Part shown: positions 12,715 through 19,462 of the stretch, piece by piece
Layout: every line of letters begins with the position of its first letter
Position numbering within the stretch: the first letter of the stretch is position 1
Virus record (IMG/VR): IMGVR_UViG_3300005910_000042
Span: 1-21,162 of that record
DNA: 21,162 nucleotides
Source: a virus
Strand: one strand, 5' to 3'
Notes under the pieces: model-generated
The model's database searches: none
Seen by the model: the letters and a program-made list of their open reading frames with translations, nothing else
What the model was told of the DNA's origin: nothing
Program-made: the position numbers and the translations under genes

Positions 12715-13496
12715 TGGAAAGCAACCCAAAACTAAAGCGATGTTCAAAGTGCGGAGAAACAAAACCGTTTTCGGAATTTTTCAAAAACAAATCAAAGAAA
12801 GAAGGAATAAATAGTTGGTGCAAGGTTTGTAGTATTAAAGACACTAATCATCGGCAGAAGGTTCATCGGAAAAGATGTAATGAATATTCTAAAAAATGGC
12901 AGAAAAACAATTACGAAAAACACAAAAAAAGCAAGGCGAAATGTGTATCTAAAAACTCGTCAAAATATAAAGAAACCTCCAAAAGATGGAAGCAAAATAA
13001 TTTTGGAAGAATGATGGAAAAGAAAAAAGTTTGGGAATTAAATCATCCTGGTTATCATTCGGAATATACACGAAATAATTTAGAAAGAGCCAGGCTGTCA
13101 CATCGTGAATATGACAAAAAAAGACGTTTAACCCCAAGGGGGAGGTTAGATGATAGCATGAGTTCTCAAATTTATCTTGCCATACGTGGTAATAAAGCAG
13201 GTCGTTCGTGGGAGTTGTTGGTGGGTTACACGGTAGGAGAATTGCACGCTCATCTTGAATCAAAATTTACTGATGGAATGTCATGGGATAATTACGGCAA
13301 GGATGGGTGGGCAATTGATCACATCGTACCCAAAGCAAGATTTCATTATGAGCATCCAGAAGATCAAGAATTTCGTGTGTGTTGGGCATTAGCTAACTTG
13401 CAACCTTTATGGGCAAAAGACAATTGCCAAAAGAACGATAGAACGATGGAAGAATGGGAACAATACAAAACGCAACGTGTGGCTCTTGGAGCGTAA
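12714..13496 (+). CDS. HNH endonuclease with N-terminal zinc ribbon
   Basis: A 260-aa free-standing HNH nuclease. The N-terminus has a zinc ribbon (RCSKCG at about 9-14, WCKVCS at about 35-40), then a long Lys-rich helical linker (about 45-140). The C-terminal core contains WAIDHIVPKARF and RVCWALANLQPLWAKDNCQKND, matching phage HNH proteins of this class. The ATG overlaps the portal's TAA (TAATG), so translation is coupled. It is AT-rich in the first two thirds, unlike the portal. It probably acts as a homing endonuclease, here inserted between the portal and the next virion gene. Confidence 0.9.
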   Translation: MESNPKLKRCSKCGETKPFSEFFKNKSKKEGINSWCKVCSIKDTNHRQKVHRKRCNEYSKKWQKNNYEKHKKSKAKCVSKNSSKYKETSKRWKQNNFGRMMEKKKVWELNHPGYHSEYTRNNLERARLSHREYDKKRRLTPRGRLDDSMSSQIYLAIRGNKAGRSWELLVGYTVGELHAHLESKFTDGMSWDNYGKDGWAIDHIVPKARFHYEHPEDQEFRVCWALANLQPLWAKDNCQKNDRTMEEWEQYKTQRVALGA

Positions 13497-13502
13497 AAAC
13501 GA

Positions 13503-13575
13503 AGGCAAGGCATGAAGGTACGAGCGATAGCAAATACTACATCAACATCGCCAAGACTATTTTCTTGCCTTGCCT
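13503..13575 (+). other. Long stem-loop after the portal-adjacent HNH gene
   Basis: AGGCAAGGCA (13503-13512) pairs exactly with TGCCTTGCCT (13566-13575). Each arm is a tandem 5-mer, so slipped pairing is possible. The 53-nt loop holds an internal GCGAT/ATCGC pair. CATTTTAATAT follows on the plus strand, a weak U-tract, so it could act as a terminator or attenuator before the gene at 13604. It lies in the 107-nt gap between the HNH gene and that gene. Confidence 0.45.
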
Positions 13576-13603
13576 CATTTTAATATAATAGAAAGGGAAA
13601 AAC

Positions 13604-13960
13604 ATGAGATTAGAAGCCCAAGTAAAGTCGGATGTCAAAAATATTGATAGCGCAATCAAGAGTGTAAAGGAGTCCAAGGAAATCGGTGAGATTCCAGGTG
13701 CTGACCGTTTTATTGCATTTCTCTGGAAATCCCATGAATATGAAGCGAAACTCTTAACAGAACTTGACCCGTTTTCCGAACATTTTGTTACAGAATATGC
13801 CAAACATAAGTATTTCAAAGGCGAAATTGTAAAGATTGTGAACTATATGGAACACGCACCTACCGTTTTGGCAAACTTGGAGAAGGGTAAACTCGCTCTG
13901 CACAAGGAGTTAGAGCTAATAAACGATGAAAAGGCGAGGCTGGAAAAGAACGCTTATTGA
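13604..13960 (+). CDS. Hypothetical helical protein, 118 aa
   Basis: A charged, mostly helical protein with coiled-coil-like C-terminal heptads (LEKGKLALHKELELINDEKARLEK). An AAAGGG site lies 6 nt before the ATG. It sits between portal and scaffold, where small head-morphogenesis proteins are common, but I recognise no family. Its end overlaps the promoter region for the scaffold and capsid genes. Confidence 0.7.
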   Translation: MRLEAQVKSDVKNIDSAIKSVKESKEIGEIPGADRFIAFLWKSHEYEAKLLTELDPFSEHFVTEYAKHKYFKGEIVKIVNYMEHAPTVLANLEKGKLALHKELELINDEKARLEKNAY

Positions 13961-13989
13961 CACTATGGGTGGTATGTTTAATTTTGTTG

Positions 13990-14018
13990 TTGACATCCAC
14001 CGCAAAATATGGTATAGA
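13990..14018 (+). promoter_or_regulatory. Sigma70-like promoter for scaffold and capsid genes, extended -10
   Basis: A perfect -35 box TTGACA (13990-13995) and -10 box TATAGA (14013-14018) lie 17 nt apart, with TGG just before the -10 box. The start is expected near 14025, about 52 nt ahead of the scaffold ATG at 14077. Its position just upstream of scaffold and major capsid fits the need for high capsid expression. Confidence 0.75.
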
Positions 14019-14076
14019 TCATTTCAGAAATGGGAAAAGGTGTATTCAAAAACCCCCTGACGAAAGGATAGTAGTT

Positions 14077-14784
14077 ATGGCAAACGACCCCAAAGATGCC
14101 CCCGATAAGGGAAAAGGCACGGAAGAAAAGGGAACGTCGCAGGAAGAGAAAACATGGGAAACGCTCGGATTCAGTTCTGAAGAGGCTATGGCAGAAGCCG
14201 CTAAAGAGGCAACTGGCCTTCGCGAGAAGGTCGCCACAGCGGAAGCAGCCGTAGAGAAAGAGAAGAGTGGTCGGCAGAAAACCGACTCCGCATTTATGCG
14301 GCAGACAACCGAACTGGGCGAATTACGCAAGCAATTGAAGGATGCAGAGGCAAAGGCGAAACTGCCGCCTGAAGAAGAGAAAACGGACGAGGAACTTATT
14401 GAATCGCTCTCTGAAGACGACGGGAAGCGTTTTGACGAACTGTTGGATAAGCCCGAAAACCTCGAACTCAAGAAGGCGGTGCAGTCTGGTGGCGCGAAGG
14501 CTATGGCGGAATTTATCCGTTCATTCAATAAAAACGCGCCAATAGACATCAAAGCCCCTGTATTCGGCACGCTGAAGAAAAAGAAGAGTGATCTTGTCCA
14601 GAAAAGCTCGATAGCCAACATGGTCAAGTCGCTTTTTGAATCGAACGAAACCGAAAATCGAAATAAATTACCAGCCACTTCTCCGGCGGGGAGTCCCTCA
14701 GATGGGGATACCAAGACGAAGAAAGTGTCCGCTATAGGAACGGTTACTGCAAGTTTCTATGACGGGACGAAACCAAAGGGATAA
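14077..14784 (+). CDS. Scaffold-like protein preceding the major capsid gene
   Basis: A 235-aa acidic, low-complexity protein rich in Glu, Lys and Ala, with a long coiled coil at about 45-105 (EEAMAEAAKEATGLREKV...), acidic PPEEEKTDEEL, then a basic C-terminal region (TLKKKKSDLVQKSS) as in scaffolds that bind coat protein. It is 21 nt upstream of the capsid gene. I start at the ATG at 14077 (MANDPKDAPDKG), with AAAGGA 8 nt upstream; the frame is open to 13957, but that would cover the promoter. The assignment rests on composition and position. It would guide prohead assembly and be lost before or during packaging. Confidence 0.75.
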   Translation: MANDPKDAPDKGKGTEEKGTSQEEKTWETLGFSSEEAMAEAAKEATGLREKVATAEAAVEKEKSGRQKTDSAFMRQTTELGELRKQLKDAEAKAKLPPEEEKTDEELIESLSEDDGKRFDELLDKPENLELKKAVQSGGAKAMAEFIRSFNKNAPIDIKAPVFGTLKKKKSDLVQKSSIANMVKSLFESNETENRNKLPATSPAGSPSDGDTKTKKVSAIGTVTASFYDGTKPKG

Positions 14785-14805
14785 GTTTGGCTGTAGGAGA
14801 CCATT

Positions 14806-16053
14806 ATGTCAAACACAGCAAGTATTCACGGCGCGTATCTAACCTATGATGCGACTGCCGGACAGACCGCCCTTAATACTGGCGGGATTTTCAGGGTGCG
14901 AGATATTGACCCTGATATTCCGTTCAAACGTCCGTATAGTGCAATGTTTTACAAGTTTCTGACCGCCGTTCCGCATGGCCGCACGGCCACGCAGGATAAG
15001 GTTCAGTGGGGTGAGCAGGAACGTATCCTCAACTATCTGACCGTTCAAGCTACAGCGGCCAGCGGTGCTACGTCCATTGATGTGACTAACGCCTATAATG
15101 CGGTTCCTGGCGATAAGTTCATCAACTGGCGCACGGGTGAAATCATCCGTATTCTGGCTCTTACCGACGCTAATACCATTACTACTCCAGCAACAACTGG
15201 TTATGGTCGTGGGTTTGTTGGAACGACTGCCGCTGCTATGCGTATTGGCGACCGTCTGTACAAAATGGGTAATGCCCTGACCGAAAAAGGACGTACTCCG
15301 CAAACCCTGTCCAAGATGCCGACTGACGCATATAACTATTGCTCATTCTACATCAAGGCAGTGGATGTTACTCGTCAACAGGAAAATTCCGTCATGCTCG
15401 GCAACTTCGGCAAGATGTCTGAGAAGATGGCCAACACCCTGCATAACTTCCGCGAGGAAATCAACATGGACTTGTGGAAAGGCAAACGCGCATTGATCGT
15501 AGTTGCTTCAGGCGCGGCCCATGACGAAGGTGGCGGCAACCTGTATCAGATGAACGGGTTTGACGAGCAGGTGAAAACGCATGCGTGGGATTTGGACGAC
15601 ATCGGACAGATGACATGGGAGCTTTGGAATGAAATCCTCAGCCCCGTGTTTGACAACGACTCCGGTGACAGGTTCATGTATTGCGGTAAGAACGTCATGG
15701 CGAGTATCCGCAGTACATCTCGCGGCAACGTGGTTCCTACCGTTTACCCTTCGATCCTTGAAGGCGTGAACATTACGGCGATCACGGTTGATGGCGGCAC
15801 GGTTCACTTGGTTCCTGACCCCGATGGTCTGCCTCCGGGTTCTGCCCGTCTGGTGCATCCGTCGTTTGTCGAGTACCGTGAACGCGACGGCTACGGCGAA
15901 CAGTGGATCATGAACACCAAGCTCCCGACGCAGGTACAGGAAGAAGTCAACACGCTGGTAGCCGGCGGAACACTGGTGCTCAAGAATGAGGAAACGATGC
16001 TCAAGTTGGACAATCTGGGTGGCCCGTTCACTCGCGGCATCAAGGATGACTAA
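14806..16053 (+). CDS. Major capsid protein
   Basis: A 415-aa protein after the scaffold-like gene, with a TAGGAG site 8 nt before the ATG. The features agree with an HK97-fold coat protein: an N-terminal arm, a beta-rich inserted region (about 70-135, TVQATAASGATSIDVTNAY...), a middle helix block (MLGNFGKMSEKMANTLHNFREEINMDLWKGK) like a spine helix, and a C-terminal domain ending in an LPTQVQEEVNTLVAGGTLVLKNEE stretch. The pattern reminds me of SU10-like/DUF5309 capsid proteins, which is an impression only. A strong hairpin follows at 16070-16099. It is the shell-forming protein and probably the most highly expressed gene here. Confidence 0.85.
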   Translation: MSNTASIHGAYLTYDATAGQTALNTGGIFRVRDIDPDIPFKRPYSAMFYKFLTAVPHGRTATQDKVQWGEQERILNYLTVQATAASGATSIDVTNAYNAVPGDKFINWRTGEIIRILALTDANTITTPATTGYGRGFVGTTAAAMRIGDRLYKMGNALTEKGRTPQTLSKMPTDAYNYCSFYIKAVDVTRQQENSVMLGNFGKMSEKMANTLHNFREEINMDLWKGKRALIVVASGAAHDEGGGNLYQMNGFDEQVKTHAWDLDDIGQMTWELWNEILSPVFDNDSGDRFMYCGKNVMASIRSTSRGNVVPTVYPSILEGVNITAITVDGGTVHLVPDPDGLPPGSARLVHPSFVEYRERDGYGEQWIMNTKLPTQVQEEVNTLVAGGTLVLKNEETMLKLDNLGGPFTRGIKDD

Positions 16054-16069
16054 TCGTAAATAAGTGTAG

Positions 16070-16099
16070 CCGAGGGGACAGGATTCGCCTTCCCCTCGG
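16070..16099 (+). terminator. Strong hairpin after the major capsid gene (terminator-like, no U-run)
   Basis: CCGAGGGGA (16070-16078) pairs with TCCCCTCGG (16091-16099), and AGG pairs with CCT around an ATTCG loop, 12 bp with one bulged C. No T-run follows. It may slow polymerase, protect the capsid mRNA from 3' exonucleases, or mark a processing site. It lies 17 nt after the stop codon. Confidence 0.6.
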
Positions 16100-16126
16100 T
16101 AGCACTAACAAGGGAAGGAAGCGGAT

Positions 16127-16573
16127 ATGACGAAACAGACCGAAAGGAACGGAGAACAAGTCATGGAACAGAAGCCGGAAGTTCCGGTTTCCCAGAACTC
16201 CCCGAAACAGGTCGTGTTCCGAAGCAAGGATGCAGCGTTGGTGCTTGCGTTCAAAGCCGGGTATATGGATAAGTCTCATGGTCAATCGAATTATGTACCC
16301 AGCGAAATAGAGTCGTTCGAGGAGTTTTTTCTACGTATAGACGACATTCCTGCGAATAAGAAACGTATCGAGAGGTTACGAACACATGGGTCGCACGGTA
16401 TTTCCTTCAGGGAAGTGCCGGACTTCAATGACCGCGAGGACTTGCCACCGATAGACGAGTTGGAAGTCATGTCAATCAAGGAATTGAAAGACTTGTGCAG
16501 CAAGCGGAAAGTGGAAGTAAGCGAAGATGCCAGCAAGGAAGCAATCATGTTGGCGTTAATCAAGAAACAGTAA
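16127..16573 (+). CDS. Hypothetical virion or head-completion protein, 148 aa
   Basis: It follows the major capsid gene. The C-terminal part (MSIKELKDLCSKRKVEVSEDASKEAIMLALIKKQ) is like the small HeH/SAP-type helical motif found at the ends of phage head proteins; the N-terminal half is charged and probably extended. AAGGA lies 7 nt before the ATG at 16127. A second ATG at 16163, with GGAG at 8 nt, could start a 136-aa form. The function is unknown; position suggests a head-decoration or head-tail joining role. Confidence 0.65.
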   Translation: MTKQTERNGEQVMEQKPEVPVSQNSPKQVVFRSKDAALVLAFKAGYMDKSHGQSNYVPSEIESFEEFFLRIDDIPANKKRIERLRTHGSHGISFREVPDFNDREDLPPIDELEVMSIKELKDLCSKRKVEVSEDASKEAIMLALIKKQ

Positions 16574-16603
16574 GAGTAAAAAATCATAACAGGAGATGAC
16601 GAA

Positions 16604-17341
16604 ATGTTAATGAAATTAAAATCTGCGGCTTTGGCTGCGCCTTGTATCCGTGTGCGTTACACCGGCAAGTATGCGTATGCCAGTTTGGTGCTGGTCAAGA
16701 CGGCGGCTGCGCCCATACTTAGCTTGGGTGTTAGTGATGTCAGTTTGGCCGATTCTGTTACCAATACAGAGGTGGTAATAACTGGCAACCTGACGTTTAA
16801 TCTGCGTGATGTTGTGCAGTCAATCAACAACTGGCTTGATACCACATCAACTCAGGCTGTTCTGCAAGGTGACTTCCAAGCCGAACTCTACAATGCTCTA
16901 TACTCCGACATCTTCGGCAACGCTACGGCGGCACAGTTTGAAACTGCTGCCGGTACGGTGCAGTTGAAGAATGTCTGGGGCGATGCCTTAATCAAAGATG
17001 ATAATGCCAATGGTTCTTCGCATACGTCCTTGATGATTGCTCCGCCTTCGATGAGTCATGGTATGGTTGTAATCAAGGAAATTACGGGTCATCCCGGCAC
17101 TTCCGGCACACCGACTGTTGTGCGATCCATTTATGATATGGACGGCAACTTGCTGGCATCCAGCGGTTCTATTGGTTCGGCCACCGATGCTCTGTTGGCG
17201 GCTGCTTTGCCAGCGTTTGCGGAACCCGTGATCCTGTGCGATGGCCCTGTCATTGTGCGTGATACCATTGGGACATATTTGCACAATACCGCCACGACCA
17301 TGAGAGTCATGTATTCGTTCCCTCAAGCCAAAAACTTCTAA
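16604..17341 (+). CDS. Hypothetical virion protein, 245 aa
   Basis: A predominantly beta-rich, neutral protein with many Ala, Thr, Ser and Val residues, as in phage structural proteins. The segment NTEVVITGNLTFNLRDVVQSINNWL and the later DMDGNLLASSGSIGSATDALLAA are typical of virion proteins but match no family I know. The ATG at 16604 has AGGAG 8 nt upstream. It has no signal peptide, unlike the next gene. A tail or head-decoration role is likely. A hairpin at 17364-17398 follows. Confidence 0.65.
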   Translation: MLMKLKSAALAAPCIRVRYTGKYAYASLVLVKTAAAPILSLGVSDVSLADSVTNTEVVITGNLTFNLRDVVQSINNWLDTTSTQAVLQGDFQAELYNALYSDIFGNATAAQFETAAGTVQLKNVWGDALIKDDNANGSSHTSLMIAPPSMSHGMVVIKEITGHPGTSGTPTVVRSIYDMDGNLLASSGSIGSATDALLAAALPAFAEPVILCDGPVIVRDTIGTYLHNTATTMRVMYSFPQAKNF

Positions 17342-17363
17342 TCGGGAACACTAAAGTCTTAAT

Positions 17364-17398
17364 CCGGTTGCCGTGGCGTAAAAACTACGGCCAACCGG
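17364..17398 (+). terminator. Hairpin between virion genes (terminator-like, no U-run)
   Basis: CCGGTTG (17364-17370) pairs with CAACCGG (17392-17398), and CCGT with ACGG (17371-17374 with 17387-17390), leaving a 12-nt loop and one bulged C. It ends 6 nt before the ribosome binding site of the next gene. It has a similar build to the hairpin after the capsid gene. Confidence 0.5.
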
Positions 17399-17418
17399 AA
17401 GGACAAGGAGATATGATG

Positions 17419-18432
17419 ATGAATGGAATTGTAAAAAAAGTTGGATTGTTTTTGGCTACGTTGGCTGTGGCGTGGAGTTGTCAAGCACTTGATTATAGCC
17501 AACATTTCGGGAGACCGCCACGTATGTATCGTGTTTCTCTCGGTGTTGGTGGTGCTCCGTCTGCGGCTGATATGAATACGGTTTACATTCGGCCTGGTGA
17601 TATGGTGGCAAACGCCGATGATGATGCGTTGTTTATCATGTCAACTACGAATGTTTATACCAAGATAGAGGCGGATGGAACTGTAACAATAGTGTCAATG
17701 GATATTAGTGACCGCATGGACATCGGTGGATGGGGTTATGCAGGTGAACACGCTCCGTTGGCTGATACAGACGAGACTCATACTATGGCTGGTTTCGGCC
17801 AGTTTAACGAGGTTTCTACTGTGGTTTCGGCTGGCAAGGTCATGGCGGCGAAATATTCCAGGCTTCTGATAAGTGAAAGCCAGACCAATTCGTCTACCTT
17901 TATTGGAACTGAGAGTCAACTAAGACTTCGTGGAGCCAACATCGGCGAGGGAGTTCATGCTGGACTCTGGGCTTATGCTGAGCAATCCGGGGTTTCGACT
18001 CAAAGCGATGCTGGCACGTTTGACGCCATAACCGCAACTGTTGAATCTGAAGCAACTTATACTATTGGTGCTACTGAGCAGATTTCAGGCATTACGCTTG
18101 ATTCGTCTATCAATACAGGTGCAACGATAAATGCAAGTGCTAACTTCTCTGCTGTGTATATCAAGTCGAATGGCCTTGACTGGTTCAATGGTCTTTATAT
18201 TACCGGTTGCGACAACGCCATATTGTTTGATGGCGGGGCTACGATAGACCAAAGTGATACTAACACGCTGACGATTACGGAGGCGAATGTTGCTGTAGTT
18301 GGTGACTTTGCGGCCAGTACGATTGCGGCTGATAATGGATATACTGGAATTATTACTAATGGCCCTACAGGTTATACTAATGTGACGACATTTGTTAATG
18401 GCATTTGTACATCCAATGTATTCAATCCGTAA
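17419..18432 (+). CDS. Virion-type protein with N-terminal signal peptide
   Basis: A protein of 337 aa (or 338 from the ATG at 17416). AAGGAG lies 8 nt before 17419. The N-terminus is a Sec-type signal peptide: MNGIVKK, a hydrophobic core VGLFLATLAVAWS (8-20), and a likely cleavage near C-Q-A|L (residue 23). The preceding Cys21 does not fit a proper lipobox. The rest is polar and beta-rich with repeated Thr/Asn/Ala patterns, suggesting a fibrous beta-solenoid-like virion protein. The C-terminus (YTGIITNGPTGYTNVTTFVNGICTSNVF) resembles a small beta motif common at the ends of phage structural proteins. It lies between a virion gene and a GIY-YIG gene. A signal peptide on a virion component is unusual. 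Confidence 0.7.
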   Translation: MNGIVKKVGLFLATLAVAWSCQALDYSQHFGRPPRMYRVSLGVGGAPSAADMNTVYIRPGDMVANADDDALFIMSTTNVYTKIEADGTVTIVSMDISDRMDIGGWGYAGEHAPLADTDETHTMAGFGQFNEVSTVVSAGKVMAAKYSRLLISESQTNSSTFIGTESQLRLRGANIGEGVHAGLWAYAEQSGVSTQSDAGTFDAITATVESEATYTIGATEQISGITLDSSINTGATINASANFSAVYIKSNGLDWFNGLYITGCDNAILFDGGATIDQSDTNTLTITEANVAVVGDFAASTIAADNGYTGIITNGPTGYTNVTTFVNGICTSNVFNP

Positions 18433-18452
18433 CTAATCGCGATGAGAGAATT

Positions 18453-18492
18453 GGGCGGGTACAGTTGAATTAAAACCTTACCTTGCCCGCCC
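18453..18492 (+). terminator. GC-rich stem-loop before the GIY-YIG gene
   Basis: GGGCGGG (18453-18459) pairs with CCCGCCC (18486-18492) across a 26-nt AT-rich loop. GTTCTTTCC follows, a weak U-tract, so a terminator after the preceding gene is plausible. It ends 16 nt before the AAGGAGGG ribosome binding site of the endonuclease. Confidence 0.5.
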
Positions 18493-18520
18493 GTTCTTTC
18501 CTGATGAAGGAGGGATGCTC

Positions 18521-19462
18521 ATGGCGATGATGACAAAGATATACGCCCTCTGCTCACCTACTGCTGAAATCCGATACATCGGCAAGACCGTTAATTCTCT
18601 TGTAAGAAGGTTGGGCAGTCATCTTTATGTTGCTCGTCGTGGCGACCAAAATCATCTTTATAATTGGTTGCGTTCCGTATTATCCACTGGTCATCTTCCC
18701 CTGATACAACTAATTGGCGAAGTCATAGGTAATGGAAACAATGAAGAACGTGCCTGGATTATTTATGGCAAGGGTGAGGGATGGCGACTTGTAAATTCTA
18801 CTTCAGGTGGAGAAGGGATATTAAATCCTTCGGAAGAAACACGTCGTAAATTACATGATTCTCATGTAGGCAAGCCCAATGGCTGCTTAGGAACTCATCG
18901 GTCAGAAGAGTCTCGGCTTAAAATGTCATTGGCTAAAAAAGGGAAACATTTCACCAAAGAACACCGCCGTAAAATAGGATTAGGAAATAAAGGAAAAATA
19001 ATTTCAATAGATCAAAGACGTAAAATATCAAAAGCGAATAGAAATCGTATTGTTTCTATAGAAACACGTCAAAAATTAAGCAAACTCACAAAAACACGAT
19101 TAGCTCAAAATGGACATCCCCTTTCAGGAAAACATCATTCTGAAGAATCAAAACGAAGGATGTCGGAATCTCATAAAGGTGAAAAGCATTTTAATTATGG
19201 CAAACATCTTTCCGAAGAAACCAGACGAAAAATAGGGTTGGCAAACTTGGGAAGACATCAGTCAGCAGAAACTCGTCAAAAAATAAGTGAAGCGACCTTA
19301 AGGCAATTTGCTGCAAAGGGACATCCAAGACAAGGTTGTCATGCCTCGGACGAATTAAAATGCAGAATGAGTGAAACAACCAAAAAGAGAATGACTCCCG
19401 AATATCGTAAAAAAATAAGCAATAGTCTTTTACGTTATTTTCAATCTAAGAGGGTGGTATGA
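18521..19462 (+). CDS. GIY-YIG homing endonuclease with long NUMOD3 array
   Basis: A 313-aa endonuclease. The GIY-YIG domain covers roughly residues 5-105: IYALCSP, EIRYIGKTV, LVRRLGSHLY with the likely catalytic Arg, an acidic NNEERAW and LVNSTSGGEG. About 200 residues of repeated lysine-rich NUMOD3 modules (SEETRRKL, SEESRLKMSLAKKGK, and so on) follow. It is closely similar in layout and motifs to the minus-strand protein at 231-983 (shared RY-V/I-GKTV, LP.I.LI.EV.G.G, LVN.T.GG.G). I start at the ATG at 18521, 6 nt from AAGGAGGG; the frame also has ATG at 18515 and 18530. Its last codons hold the ribosome binding site of the next gene, and its TGA overlaps that gene's ATG (ATGA). Confidence 0.92.
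   Translation: MAMMTKIYALCSPTAEIRYIGKTVNSLVRRLGSHLYVARRGDQNHLYNWLRSVLSTGHLPLIQLIGEVIGNGNNEERAWIIYGKGEGWRLVNSTSGGEGILNPSEETRRKLHDSHVGKPNGCLGTHRSEESRLKMSLAKKGKHFTKEHRRKIGLGNKGKIISIDQRRKISKANRNRIVSIETRQKLSKLTKTRLAQNGHPLSGKHHSEESKRRMSESHKGEKHFNYGKHLSEETRRKIGLANLGRHQSAETRQKISEATLRQFAAKGHPRQGCHASDELKCRMSETTKKRMTPEYRKKISNSLLRYFQSKRVV

Noticed and set aside
14046-14714. Long minus-strand open frame, 222 aa, opposite the scaffold gene
   Set aside because: It is Ser-rich and mirrors the Glu/Lys/Ala-rich scaffold codons, has no ribosome binding site, and lies antisense to a gene with a good start and promoter.
17419-17490. Lipoprotein signal for the protein at 17419
   Set aside because: The residues before Cys21 (AWS) do not make a lipobox, so an ordinary signal peptide is preferred.
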